The notes beneath the pieces were generated by a model, which had not been told where the DNA came from, searched no databases, and worked only from the letters and a program-made list of their open reading frames with translations. From JBBDXI01 sp040902425 (GTDB lineage Bacteria; Planctomycetota; Phycisphaerae; Phycisphaerales; UBA1924), in the NCBI GenBank assembly GCA_040902425.1, contig JBBDXI010000050.1:1-27736 (forward strand): a stretch of 27,736 nt of DNA, read 5' to 3'. The position numbers and the translations under genes were made by a program. This document shows, in pieces, positions 21,754-27,736 of the stretch. Position 1 is the first letter of the stretch. Each line of letters starts with the position of its first letter.

Positions 21754-22638
21754 TCAGGGCTTGATGGCGAGGAGGTCGTAGACGGGGGGGAGCATCATGA
21801 AGGCGTCGGGGTCGGAGCTGGCCTCGGACCAGGCGGCCTCGAAGGCGTGCTGGTCGTGCTCGGTGAGGTAGCCCATGACGACGAGGCGGGGGATGTAGCT
21901 TTTCCAGAAAGCGTCGGGCCAGGCCCAGATGGTGGAGTGGGGGGTGGCCACGCGCTGGTTGATGCGGAGGTCGGCGACCTCCAGGCCGTGGGCGCGGAGC
22001 ATGGCGGGGAGGCGTGCGACGATGTCGGGGTCGCCGCCGCGATCGCGCCAGGACTTGCCGATGGCGCGGACAGCGCGGGCGAAGGGCTCGGAGCGTGGGG
22101 CGAGGGTCATGGCCTCGTAGTTGAAGTAGTCCTGGATGGCGAAGGCGCCGCCGGGCTTGAGCATGGTGGCGACGCCCGCGACGACGGCGGCGGGGTCGGA
22201 GACGAAGCAGAGGAGCCAGCGGGCGTAGGCGAGGTCGAAGGTGGCGGCGTGCTGGGGGATCAGCGTCGCGAGCTCCTGGGCGTCGCCGAGGATGCGCTCG
22301 ATGTTGCTGAGAGAGCGGGCCTGGGCCTTGTTGTGGAGGTGCTTGAGGTAGAGGGGGGACTCGTCGATGGCGACGACGCGCCCGCCGCCGCCGTCCCCCC
22401 GCGCGCCACCGACGATCTCGGCGAGGTCCATGGTGGCGTGTCCGGGGCCGCAGCCGACGTCGAGGACGGTCATTCCGGGCTGGAGGCCGGCGCGTTCCCA
22501 GAGCTGGTGTGCGGAGGCGGCCCAGAGGCGGTGCTGGAGGCCGAGGCGGTCGGACTCGTGGTCGCCGGTGCCGAGGATGTACTCGGCGTCGCCCCCCTGG
22601 GGGCCCTTCTGCGGAGGTGTGCGGGTCTTTCCGGGCAT
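21754..22638 (-). CDS. Class I SAM-dependent methyltransferase
   Basis: A 294-residue soluble methyltransferase. Motif I is VLDVGCGPGHATMDLA (about 58-73); Asp92 in RVVAIDESPLYLKHL is the likely SAM ribose ligand after a Gly-rich insertion (GGARGDGGGG); motif III is FDLAYARWLLCFVSDPAAVV; and LKPGGAFAIQDYFNYE is the typical post-III strand and loop. The C-terminal 110 residues (INQRVATPHSTIWAWPDAFWKSYIPRLV) are an extra helical part of unknown role. Substrate is unknown. ATG 22638 lies 9 bases after a TACTCT box on the minus strand and has no ribosome binding site. An in-frame start further up at 22707 would overlap the divergent carbonic-anhydrase-like gene, so it is not preferred. Only 44 bases separate the two divergent starts. 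Confidence 0.85.
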   Translation of the reverse strand: MPGKTRTPPQKGPQGGDAEYILGTGDHESDRLGLQHRLWAASAHQLWERAGLQPGMTVLDVGCGPGHATMDLAEIVGGARGDGGGGRVVAIDESPLYLKHLHNKAQARSLSNIERILGDAQELATLIPQHAATFDLAYARWLLCFVSDPAAVVAGVATMLKPGGAFAIQDYFNYEAMTLAPRSEPFARAVRAIGKSWRDRGGDPDIVARLPAMLRAHGLEVADLRINQRVATPHSTIWAWPDAFWKSYIPRLVVMGYLTEHDQHAFEAAWSEASSDPDAFMMLPPVYDLLAIKP

Positions 22639-22647
22639 CGGGGAGGA

Positions 22648-22653
22648 AGAGTA
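22648..22653 (-). promoter_or_regulatory. Candidate -10 box (TACTCT) for the methyltransferase gene
   Basis: Minus-strand TACTCT ends 9 bases before the ATG at 22638. Weak on its own, but it fits the window-wide TANNNT spacing and the absence of a ribosome binding site. Confidence 0.28.
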
Positions 22654-22670
22654 GGCGACGGCGCTGTGGG

Positions 22671-22676
22671 TAGACT
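22671..22676 (+). promoter_or_regulatory. Candidate -10 box (TAGACT) for the carbonic-anhydrase-like gene
   Basis: GGTAGACTG with 6 bases to the GTG start at 22683, identical in core to the boxes at 1204-1209 and 27628-27633. The divergent methyltransferase box lies only 18 bases away, so the two promoters would overlap and may exclude each other. Confidence 0.42.
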
Positions 22677-22682
22677 GCGATC

Positions 22683-23141
22683 GTGGGCGAGGCGGTCTTC
22701 CGGTCATCGATCGCGTACAACCCCGAGCGGATCGGGGCGGCGGCGATCTACTGCTCGGACGGGCGGTACAACGAGCAGTTCGACGAGTTTCTGCACGCGC
22801 ACCTGGGGCTGCCGCGGTACGACCGGGTGGTGGTGCCGGGCGGGGCGGCGTGCCTGGCGGGGGATGTGTCGGCGTGGCGGGATGAGGAGGCGGTGGCGGA
22901 GCAGCTGCGGTTCCTGATCGAGAGCCATGCGCTCGAGCGGGTGGTGCTGATCGCGCACCGGGGGTGCGGGTTCTACCTGAAGCGGCTGCACGTGAGGGAG
23001 GAGGCGCTGCGGGCGCGGCAGGCGGAGGACCTGGCGAAGGCGGCGGAGCGGATCAGGGGGCTGGGGCGGGTGCGGGTGGAGGCGTATATCGCGGCGGTGG
23101 AGGGCGGGCGGGTGGAGTTTGAGGGGGTGGCGGTCGAATGA
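22683..23141 (+). CDS. Small carbonic-anhydrase-like protein
   Basis: A 152-residue soluble protein resembling beta-carbonic anhydrases, zinc enzymes that interconvert CO2 and bicarbonate. The key residues are in place: Cys24-x-Asp26-x-Arg28 (YCSDGRYNEQF) supplies one zinc ligand and the Asp-Arg dyad, and His92-x-x-Cys95 (IAHRGCGFYLKRL) supplies the other two. PGGAACLAGD lies between. It is clearly shorter than ordinary beta-class enzymes (about 200 residues) and lacks the usual N-terminal arm, so it fits better with the putative-carbonic-anhydrase side branch; activity is unproven. The start is GTG 22683, 6 bases after a TAGACT box; no Shine-Dalgarno sequence is seen. A long minus-strand frame runs through almost the whole gene, but its composition (Pro/Arg/His-rich) marks it as the antisense shadow. 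Confidence 0.75.
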   Translation: MGEAVFRSSIAYNPERIGAAAIYCSDGRYNEQFDEFLHAHLGLPRYDRVVVPGGAACLAGDVSAWRDEEAVAEQLRFLIESHALERVVLIAHRGCGFYLKRLHVREEALRARQAEDLAKAAERIRGLGRVRVEAYIAAVEGGRVEFEGVAVE

Positions 23142-23501
23142 CGGGGCGGCTAAGTTCCTGGGCGGGGGCTGGATCCACGCGGGGTTCGGGATGGGAAGGA
23201 CGAGGTTGGCGAGGAGGAGGATGCCGAAGGCGATCACGAGCGAGGGGATCTCGATCTTCGCGGGGAGCACGTCGGCCTGGCGGAGGGCCGAGCCGATGGC
23301 GGCTGCGATGAGGAAGGGGCCGAAGGTGAGGGTGAAGCGGTCGAGGCCGCCGAGGCCGAGGGTGAGGAGGCCGGCGACGGCGAGGAGACCGACCCAGACC
23401 CAGTTGACCTCGGGCATGAGGCCGATGCCGCTGAGGAGCCAGCCGGTGCCGAGGGCGATGAGGAGGAGGGCGACGATGATGAGGCTGCGGGGCGGGGCCA
23501 T
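22704..23501 (-). CDS. LiaF/LiaI-like membrane protein with an over-long 3' end
   Basis: The N-terminal 117 residues or so look real: four hydrophobic segments (LIIVALLLIALGTGWLLSGIG, WVWVGLLAVAGLLTLGLGG, FGPFLIAAAIG, SLVIAFGILLLANLVLPI) arranged like the transmembrane region of LiaF/LiaI-type envelope-stress proteins. After PNPAWIQPPPRN, near 23150, the frame meets no stop until 22704. From there on it is a Pro/His/Arg-rich antisense reading of the carbonic-anhydrase-like gene. Either the protein really has this tail, or a small indel removed its stop (a TAG lies in another frame near 23150, next to a run of five G). ATG 23501 has AGGA upstream and GGTATCCTC at 23535-23540. The 5' part is well supported, the 3' end is not. 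Confidence 0.5.
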   Translation of the reverse strand: MAPPRSLIIVALLLIALGTGWLLSGIGLMPEVNWVWVGLLAVAGLLTLGLGGLDRFTLTFGPFLIAAAIGSALRQADVLPAKIEIPSLVIAFGILLLANLVLPIPNPAWIQPPPRNLAAPSFDRHPLKLHPPALHRRDIRLHPHPPQPPDPLRRLRQVLRLPRPQRLLPHVQPLQVEPAPPVRDQHHPLERMALDQEPQLLRHRLLIPPRRHIPRQARRPARHHHPVVPRQPQVRVQKLVELLVVPPVRAVDRRRPDPLGVVRDR

Positions 23502-23534
23502 GGTGGAATCCTGTGTGTGGAGGGGCGCGGCGGG

Positions 23535-23540
23535 AGGATA
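23535..23540 (-). promoter_or_regulatory. Candidate -10 box (TATCCT) for the LiaF-like gene
   Basis: Minus-strand GGTATCCTC, 33 bases before the ATG at 23501; the same nonamer precedes the tricorn-type gene (9167-9172). Confidence 0.4.
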
Positions 23541-23653
23541 CCGGAAGCGGTGGGATGCGGAGGCGGGGGCGGGCGGCGCGGGCTTTCGATGAGACATACG
23601 GTTGCGCCGCACGGTGGAGCCAGGCGGCTCGGCCGCGGCGTCCCGCACCCCCG

Positions 23654-23693
23654 CACGGGTTGCCGCCGAGGACGGCGGCGAACCCGTGGCACG
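23654..23693. repeat. GAGGAC-loop hairpin repeat, copy C
   Basis: CACGGGTTGCCGCC (23654-23667), loop GAGGAC (23668-23673), then GGCGGCGAACCCGTG (23674-23688) and GCACG. It matches copy A except that the base of the stem by the loop is GCCGCC/GGCGGC rather than GCCCC/GGGGC; stem pairing is kept. It sits in the divergent gap between the LiaF-like and MFS-like genes, so it cannot be a terminator for either. Confidence 0.8.
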
Positions 23694-23771
23694 TCCGCAC
23701 GATCGGAATGGAATCCTGTGTCCCCGGTTTCGCTGGTTCATCGTGCGGTGGGGTCGTTTCATCCGAGGGCG

Positions 23772-25067
23772 ATGCCGCGGCTGGCGCGGCGGAACTACCG
23801 GCGGGAGCTGGTGGCGGTGTCGCTGTTCCCGATCGGGCTGGCGGTGGTCGAGGGGGCTGTGGTCAGCGTGATGGTGAGGAAGGGGTTCGCCGATGCGCTG
23901 TCGGCGCAGGTGGTGCTGCTGAACTTTGTGGTGGGGCTGCTGGCGTCGGCGCCGGAGTGGGCGAACCTGACGAGCTTTTTCTGGTCGGCGGTGGCGCACG
24001 GGCGGGACAAGGTGAAGGTGATCGCGCGGCTGCAGGCGGGCGTGCTGCTGTGCGTGGCGGTGTTCGCGGTGGCGCCGCGGACGGCGGCGGGGATCTGGGT
24101 GGTGGTGGCGGCGGTGTTCGCGGCGCGGGTGCTGATGGCGGGGGTGGTGACGCTGCGGGCGAGCGTGTGGAAGGCGAACTACCCGAGGACGCACCGGGCG
24201 CAGATCACCGGGAAACTGATGACGATCCAGGTGTGCGTGCTATCGGGAGTCGCGCTCCTGCTGGGGGCGGGGAAGGACTGGTCGGAGGCGGTGTTCAGCG
24301 GGGTGATCCTGGGGGCGGCGGCGGTGTCGGCGTTTGGCGTGCTGGCGTACGGGCGGATCAGGGTGCGGGGGCGGCGGACGCTGGCGCGGAGCGAGCGGCG
24401 CGCGAAGGAGCACGAGCGGCCGACGCTGAACCCCTGGTCGGGGTTCCGCGTCCTGGCGCAGGACCGGGACTACCGGCGGTTCCAGGTGTGGATGACGGTG
24501 GTGGGGACGGGGAACCTGATGCTGATCGCGCCGCTGGCGATCATGCTGCGCGAGCGGTTCGAGATGGGGGCGATGGACAGCGTGGTGATCACGTACGTGC
24601 TGCCGATGCTGGTGATCCCGCTGGCGATCCCGTACTGGTCGCACCGGCTCAGCCGGAAGCACGTGGTCCGGTTCCGGGCGCGGCACTCGTGGGTGTTCGT
24701 GGCGGGGCAGGGGGTGATCCTGCTGGGGGCGGTGCTGAAGCAGCCGGCGCTGCTGTACGTGGGGTCGGTGATCCAGGGGATCGGGTACGCGGGGGGGAGC
24801 CTGGCGTGGAACCTGGGGCACCTGGATTTTGCGCCGGCGCACCGGGCGAGCGAGTACATGTCGGCGCACGTGATGCTGAACGGGATTCGGGGGCTGGTGG
24901 CGCCGGTGCTGGCGGTGAGCCTGTACGAGTCGCTCAAGGGGGTCCACGCGGGGGCGGAGAGCTGGGTGTTCGCGTTCAGCGTGGTGGTGTGCGCGGCGGG
25001 GGCGCTGGGGTTCATGTCACTGGAGCGCCAGATGGGGGAGAGGGCTCGGGGGGCGCCGCGGGAGTAG
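23772..25067 (+). CDS. MFS-like transporter
   Basis: A 431-residue integral membrane protein with about 12 hydrophobic segments and a charged cytoplasmic loop in the middle (GRIRVRGRRTLARSERRAKEHERP, about 190-215), as in major facilitator transporters. Short basic loops (HGRDKVKV; SHRLSRKHVVRFRARHSW) follow helices 2 and 8, where MFS motif A occurs, although the classical G-x-x-x-D-R-x-G-R-R is not well kept. WKANYPRTHRAQITGKL is a typical mid-domain segment. Substrate unknown. ATG 23772 is used because the N-terminal MPRLARRNYRRELVAVSLFPIG has the basic-then-hydrophobic order expected; there is no convincing ribosome binding site and GTG 23748 is possible. Codons end overwhelmingly in G (GTG, CTG, GCG, GGG), unlike plus-strand genes left of 19 kb. 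The gene ends 48 bases before an assembly gap. Confidence 0.78.
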   Translation: MPRLARRNYRRELVAVSLFPIGLAVVEGAVVSVMVRKGFADALSAQVVLLNFVVGLLASAPEWANLTSFFWSAVAHGRDKVKVIARLQAGVLLCVAVFAVAPRTAAGIWVVVAAVFAARVLMAGVVTLRASVWKANYPRTHRAQITGKLMTIQVCVLSGVALLLGAGKDWSEAVFSGVILGAAAVSAFGVLAYGRIRVRGRRTLARSERRAKEHERPTLNPWSGFRVLAQDRDYRRFQVWMTVVGTGNLMLIAPLAIMLRERFEMGAMDSVVITYVLPMLVIPLAIPYWSHRLSRKHVVRFRARHSWVFVAGQGVILLGAVLKQPALLYVGSVIQGIGYAGGSLAWNLGHLDFAPAHRASEYMSAHVMLNGIRGLVAPVLAVSLYESLKGVHAGAESWVFAFSVVVCAAGALGFMSLERQMGERARGAPRE

Positions 25068-25096
25068 GGGCGGGGAGAGGGGAAGGAGTGTGGGGG

Positions 25097-25125
25097 CCCC
25101 CCCCCGGGGGGGGGGNNNNNNNNNN
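25097..25125. other. Assembly gap of ten Ns next to a C9G10 run
   Basis: Positions 25116-25125 are N. They follow nine C and ten G (25097-25115), a self-complementary homopolymer junction that likely stopped sequencing or assembly. The true length of the gap is unknown, and small features could be missing here. Confidence 0.95.
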
Positions 25126-25128
25126 CCA

Positions 25129-25179
25129 CCTCCCCCGCCCAGAGCGGCGGGGGAGGGGAAGAGCGGCGGGGGAGGGGAT
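25129..25179. repeat. G-rich tandem and inverted repeat next to the gap
   Basis: A 19-base unit starting GAGCGGCGGGGGAGGGGA is present twice in tandem (25142-25160 and 25161-25179). CTCCCCCG just before it pairs with CGGGGGAG inside it. It lies between the N gap and the 3' end of the minus-strand membrane-protein gene and may be longer in reality. Confidence 0.7.
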
Positions 25180-25199
25180 GGACCGGCGGGAGGGACGTT

Positions 25200-25760
25200 T
25201 CAGGCGCTTGGCCAGAGCCAGGCGAAGACGGCGCCGGTGATGAGGCCGTAGGCAAGGCCGTCGATAAAGCACATCACGATCGCGCGCGGGTTCTTGGCGA
25301 ACCAGATATCTCCGGGGATGAAGGCAAAGCTGTAGGCCAGGACGCCGGCGACGCCCAGGACGCGGAAGACGTGCGAGAACGAATCGCCGCGCGCGAGGGG
25401 GATGGCCGCGCCGAGGTAGGCGATGAGGGTGCTGACGACGAGGTAGACGATGAAGGTGAGGAACATGTTGCGGCCCATGTTCATCCGGCCCATGACGGTC
25501 ATGAAGCCGGTGGGGCCCTCGGTCCACTTGCGCTGGAACTCCGGGTCCTTCTGGGCGCTGTGGCCCTCGCAGAAGGGGAAGCCGTAGTTCCCGGGGCCGA
25601 CGCCCATGGACCGGAGGGCGGCGGTGAAGCCGGCCTCGTCGGGGAGCTTGCCGAAGTCCTTGCGGTGGTGGGGGAGGGCCATCCAGATCAGGGCGCTGGC
25701 GATCCAGACGGCCGCGGCCGAGACGAGGATCGGGAGCCACAACTGCGACATCATCTCCAT
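25200..25760 (-). CDS. Conserved-looking four-helix membrane protein
   Basis: A 186-residue membrane protein. Helix 1 is LWLPILVSAAAVWIASALIWMAL; a conserved-looking loop follows (HHRKDFGKLPDEAGFTAAL, then GPGNYGFPFCEG); helices 2-4 are MFLTFIVYLVVSTLIAYLGAAI, VFRVLGVAGVLAYSFAFIPG and AIVMCFIDGLAYGLITGAVFAWLW. I have seen this arrangement, with LPDE in the loop, PG-Y--P after it and a C-terminal DGLxYxLxTxxxFxWLWP, in uncharacterised proteins of several phyla; no function is known. ATG 25760 is preceded by AGGAG at about 8 bases. It lies 117 bases downstream of the TPR lipoprotein gene on the same strand and may be co-transcribed with it; no separate promoter is evident. Confidence 0.82.
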   Translation of the reverse strand: MEMMSQLWLPILVSAAAVWIASALIWMALPHHRKDFGKLPDEAGFTAALRSMGVGPGNYGFPFCEGHSAQKDPEFQRKWTEGPTGFMTVMGRMNMGRNMFLTFIVYLVVSTLIAYLGAAIPLARGDSFSHVFRVLGVAGVLAYSFAFIPGDIWFAKNPRAIVMCFIDGLAYGLITGAVFAWLWPSA

Positions 25761-25877
25761 CGCGGGGTCTCCTGTTGGGAACTGGCGCGGGCCGGCGCGG
25801 GAGCGAAAGCCCGTGCAACAACCGGGGGCCGCCCGTTCAACAGGGACACACCGACCGGGGCGGGGGCCCGGCGATGG

Positions 25878-27584
25878 CTAGTTCTTCGGCACGCAGAGGC
25901 AGGTGGCGTGGATTTTCGTGTCGGCGTGGCGCCAGGCCCTCTCGAAGCGGGCCATGGCCTCGGCAGCGCCGGGGTCGCTGCGGGCCTTGCGGCACTCGGC
26001 GATGCCGAAGAGGGCCCAGCCGTTGCCGGGCCACTTCTGGAGGTCCTGCTGGTAGACCTTCTCGGCCTCCTCGGCGTTCCCGGAGGCGAGGAGGACCGCG
26101 CCGAGTGAGTGGCGCACGGGCTGGACCCAGTCCGGCGGCTCCATGTAGCGGAGGTCATCCTCGATCTCGACGGCCTTGGTCAGCTGGGCGACGGCCTCGT
26201 CGTGGCTGCCCTGACGGAAGGCGATCTCTCCGGCGAGCGTGTGCTCGGCGATGGCGAGGACCTTGTGAGCGGGGTTCTGCGCCATCATGGTCGTCTCGGG
26301 GATGCCCCTGGCGACGCGGCGGAACTCGGACTGCTCCCGGGCGGCGGCGTCGAGGTTGCCCTTGGCGGCGTGGGCGGTGGCGCGGGCGAAGTGCCAGAGG
26401 GCGGTGGTGACGGGGAGGAACTCGGGCGGATTTGGCTGGGCGAGGACCTTGTCCCATTGGCCGAAGCGGACCATGACCTCGGTCTCGATGGGGGTGATGG
26501 CGTCGACGAAGGGGGCGGCATCCTTCATGAAGTCGGCGGGGATCTTGCGGACCATCTCGCTGGCGGCGCGATTGGCCTCCTCCTGGCGGCCGAGCATCAT
26601 GCAGGTCCAGGCGAGGAAGTGGTCGTTGTGGGCCATGTAGATGCGGTAGATGCCCTGCGTGGGGGAGACCTTGCGGTAGGCGGTGTCGATCTTCGAGGCC
26701 TGGCGGTTCTGCTCGGCGCCCCGGTCCCAGCGGCCGACGCGGACGTCGATGTGGGCGGGCATGTGCACGAGGTGGCCGGAGGCGGGCATGAGGGTGCGGA
26801 GGCGGTCGGCGGCGGCGGTGGCCTTGTCGGGGTGGGGGGAGGCCTCGACGGCGTGTATGTAGTAGTGGTTGGCGCCGGGGTGGTCGGGGTTGAGCCTGAG
26901 GGCGTGCTCGAGGGCGGCGAGGACCTCGGGGGTCTCGGGGCGGGGCTTCTGGGTGCGGTGGTCCCAGAGGTCCCAGGGGCGGGTGTCCATGAGGGACTCG
27001 GCGTAGAGAGAGGCGATGTCGGCGTCGTTGCGGTGGTCGGTCCAGACCTTCTTCATGGCGGCGGCGTAGGCCTTGTCGAGGGGGGCGCGCTCCTCGGCGG
27101 TGAGGGGGAGTTTCCCGGCGGCGGGGTCGGCGTAGCGGGCGCGGAGGGCGTCGATGAGGGCGCGCTCGGCGAGCGTGCCGTTGGCGGAGAGTCGCGTGGC
27201 CTTCTGGAGGGCATCCCAGGCGGCTTTGGAGTGGGCCTCATCCATGACGGGGTTGTTGATGTGGGGGCCGTTGCAGAGGGCGATGCCCCACCAGGCCATG
27301 GCGCAGGAGGGGTCGAGGCGGGCAGCCTCCTGGAAGGAGCGGATGGCCTCGTCGTGGTTGAAGGCGAAGGCCCAGTTCAGGCCCTGGTCGAAGTATTTCT
27401 GGGCGTCGGCGGAGGTGGTGGTGACCCTCCGATTGTGGGGGCCCATGCCGTCGTAGAGGCGCGGGCCGGAGGCGACCTGTTCCTGCGAGAGCGCTTCGTT
27501 GACGGCCTGGCAGCCGCCGAGGGGCGCGAGGAGCGCCAGGCCCAGACCCAAGACCCCCGTGACGGTGACGCGGCGAACGAGCAT
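25878..27584 (-). CDS. TPR-repeat lipoprotein
   Basis: A 568-residue exported protein. The signal peptide ends in the lipobox LGGC with Cys25 as lipid anchor. Tetratricopeptide repeats follow: ADAQKYFDQGLNWAFAFNHDEAIRSFQEAARLDPSCAMAWWGIA near the start, EVLAALEHALRLNPDHPGANHYYIHAVE in the middle, and AEEAEKVYQQDLQKWPGNGWALFGIAECRKA near the end. Characteristic blocks are GPHINNP, HLVHMPAHIDVRVGRW and YRIYMAHNDHFLAW, typical of a widespread family of TPR proteins of unknown function that often carries conserved His residues. The C-terminus ends CLCVPKN. TPRs bind proteins or peptides; the His-rich middle could bind a metal or ligand (inference). ATG 27584 is preceded by AAGGAGGG at 5 bases and by a promoter-like TTGTCC-18-TAGACT. 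Confidence 0.88.
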   Translation of the reverse strand: MLVRRVTVTGVLGLGLALLAPLGGCQAVNEALSQEQVASGPRLYDGMGPHNRRVTTTSADAQKYFDQGLNWAFAFNHDEAIRSFQEAARLDPSCAMAWWGIALCNGPHINNPVMDEAHSKAAWDALQKATRLSANGTLAERALIDALRARYADPAAGKLPLTAEERAPLDKAYAAAMKKVWTDHRNDADIASLYAESLMDTRPWDLWDHRTQKPRPETPEVLAALEHALRLNPDHPGANHYYIHAVEASPHPDKATAAADRLRTLMPASGHLVHMPAHIDVRVGRWDRGAEQNRQASKIDTAYRKVSPTQGIYRIYMAHNDHFLAWTCMMLGRQEEANRAASEMVRKIPADFMKDAAPFVDAITPIETEVMVRFGQWDKVLAQPNPPEFLPVTTALWHFARATAHAAKGNLDAAAREQSEFRRVARGIPETTMMAQNPAHKVLAIAEHTLAGEIAFRQGSHDEAVAQLTKAVEIEDDLRYMEPPDWVQPVRHSLGAVLLASGNAEEAEKVYQQDLQKWPGNGWALFGIAECRKARSDPGAAEAMARFERAWRHADTKIHATCLCVPKN

Positions 27585-27627
27585 TGGGACCCTCCTTCGA
27601 ACGGGGAGACACGCACCCGAGGGGGCC

Positions 27628-27657
27628 AGTCTACCCCGGGGGGTGGCGCCGGGACAA
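27628..27657 (-). promoter_or_regulatory. Candidate promoter (TTGTCC-18-TAGACT) for the TPR lipoprotein
   Basis: On the minus strand TTGTCC (27652-27657) and TAGACT (27628-27633) are 18 bases apart; the ATG follows 43 bases later, after a strong AAGGAGGG. It is the most complete promoter in the window. Confidence 0.5.
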
Positions 27658-27720
27658 GGAGCGATGAGGGCGGGGGGCCCGGGGCGGGCGGGGGGCGGGC
27701 GGGGGGGCAGCGGGGGGCAT

Positions 27721-27736
27721 TCAGGCGTTGTGCTTG
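27721..27736 (-). CDS. Possible last codons of a leftward gene beginning outside the window
   Basis: Read on the minus strand the edge ends in ...AAG CAC AAC GCC TGA, i.e. Lys-His-Asn-Ala-stop. It would be the C-terminus of a gene upstream of the TPR lipoprotein. Only four codons are visible, so this is tentative. The bases between here and the TPR promoter (27658-27720) are almost pure G with some C and show no feature. Confidence 0.25.

Noticed and set aside
22639..22707. Longer start of the second methyltransferase at 22707
   Set aside because: It would add 23 low-complexity residues and overlap the divergent carbonic-anhydrase-like gene; homology begins after 22638.
16200..23700. Hairpin repeats as ends of insertion sequences
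   Set aside because: No transposase frame lies between any pair of repeats, and no target duplications could be seen.

Overview
The window is about 70% G+C bacterial chromosome and reads like a planctomycete, most probably of the Phycisphaerae. That placement is inference. It rests on the gene mix (tricorn-type protease, divergent EF-G paralogue, glutamyl- and glutaminyl-tRNA synthetases side by side, a large OPT transporter, zinc-ribbon membrane proteins, secreted proteins with tail-fibre-like repeats) and on many short hairpin repeats between genes. I saw no tRNA, rRNA, CRISPR array, insertion sequence, prophage or recognisable defence locus.

Layout. 1-209: G/C-rich sequence with no gene I can support. 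0.2-1.5 kb: a nitrilase-superfamily amidase and a small unknown protein. 1.67-2.94 kb: a leftward pair of unknown genes with visibly lower G+C. 2.94-3.41 kb: a 465-base gap with a 21-bp tandem array. 3.4-5.1 kb: a PDZ lipoprotein (-) divergent from an FN3-type protein (+), the latter ending at a strong bidirectional terminator. 5.2-12.3 kb (-): EF-G-like GTPase, ankyrin-repeat protein and a 1311-residue tricorn-type protease. 12.5-16.2 kb (+): gltX and glnS, divergent from the EF-G-like gene, so translation genes face away from a shared 229-base region. 16.2-19.1 kb: a methyltransferase (-) divergent from an OPT transporter (+). 19.3-27.7 kb: a secreted repeat protein, zinc-ribbon membrane protein, second methyltransferase, carbonic-anhydrase-like protein, LiaF-like membrane protein, MFS-like transporter, a four-helix membrane protein and a TPR lipoprotein. 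A 10-N assembly gap lies at 25116-25125.

Three window-wide patterns stand out. First, the + strand changes from C-rich to strongly G-rich near 19.1-19.3 kb, whichever strand the genes are on; this is the polarity expected at a replication origin, an inversion edge or an assembly join. Second, intergenic DNA carries several families of short inverted repeats, including three hairpins with the same GAGGAC loop and several elements sharing the word GTGGCAC. Third, many genes have a TANNNT hexamer (TAGACT, TACACT, TATCCT, TACGAT), and in seven cases it lies only 6-9 bases before the start codon, which would give leaderless or near-leaderless messages.

The genes do not form one pathway. They are a mix of core translation genes and accessory envelope or secreted proteins. 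The most novel material is in the repeats, the skew switch, the short carbonic-anhydrase-like protein and the domain insertions in the tricorn protease and GltX.
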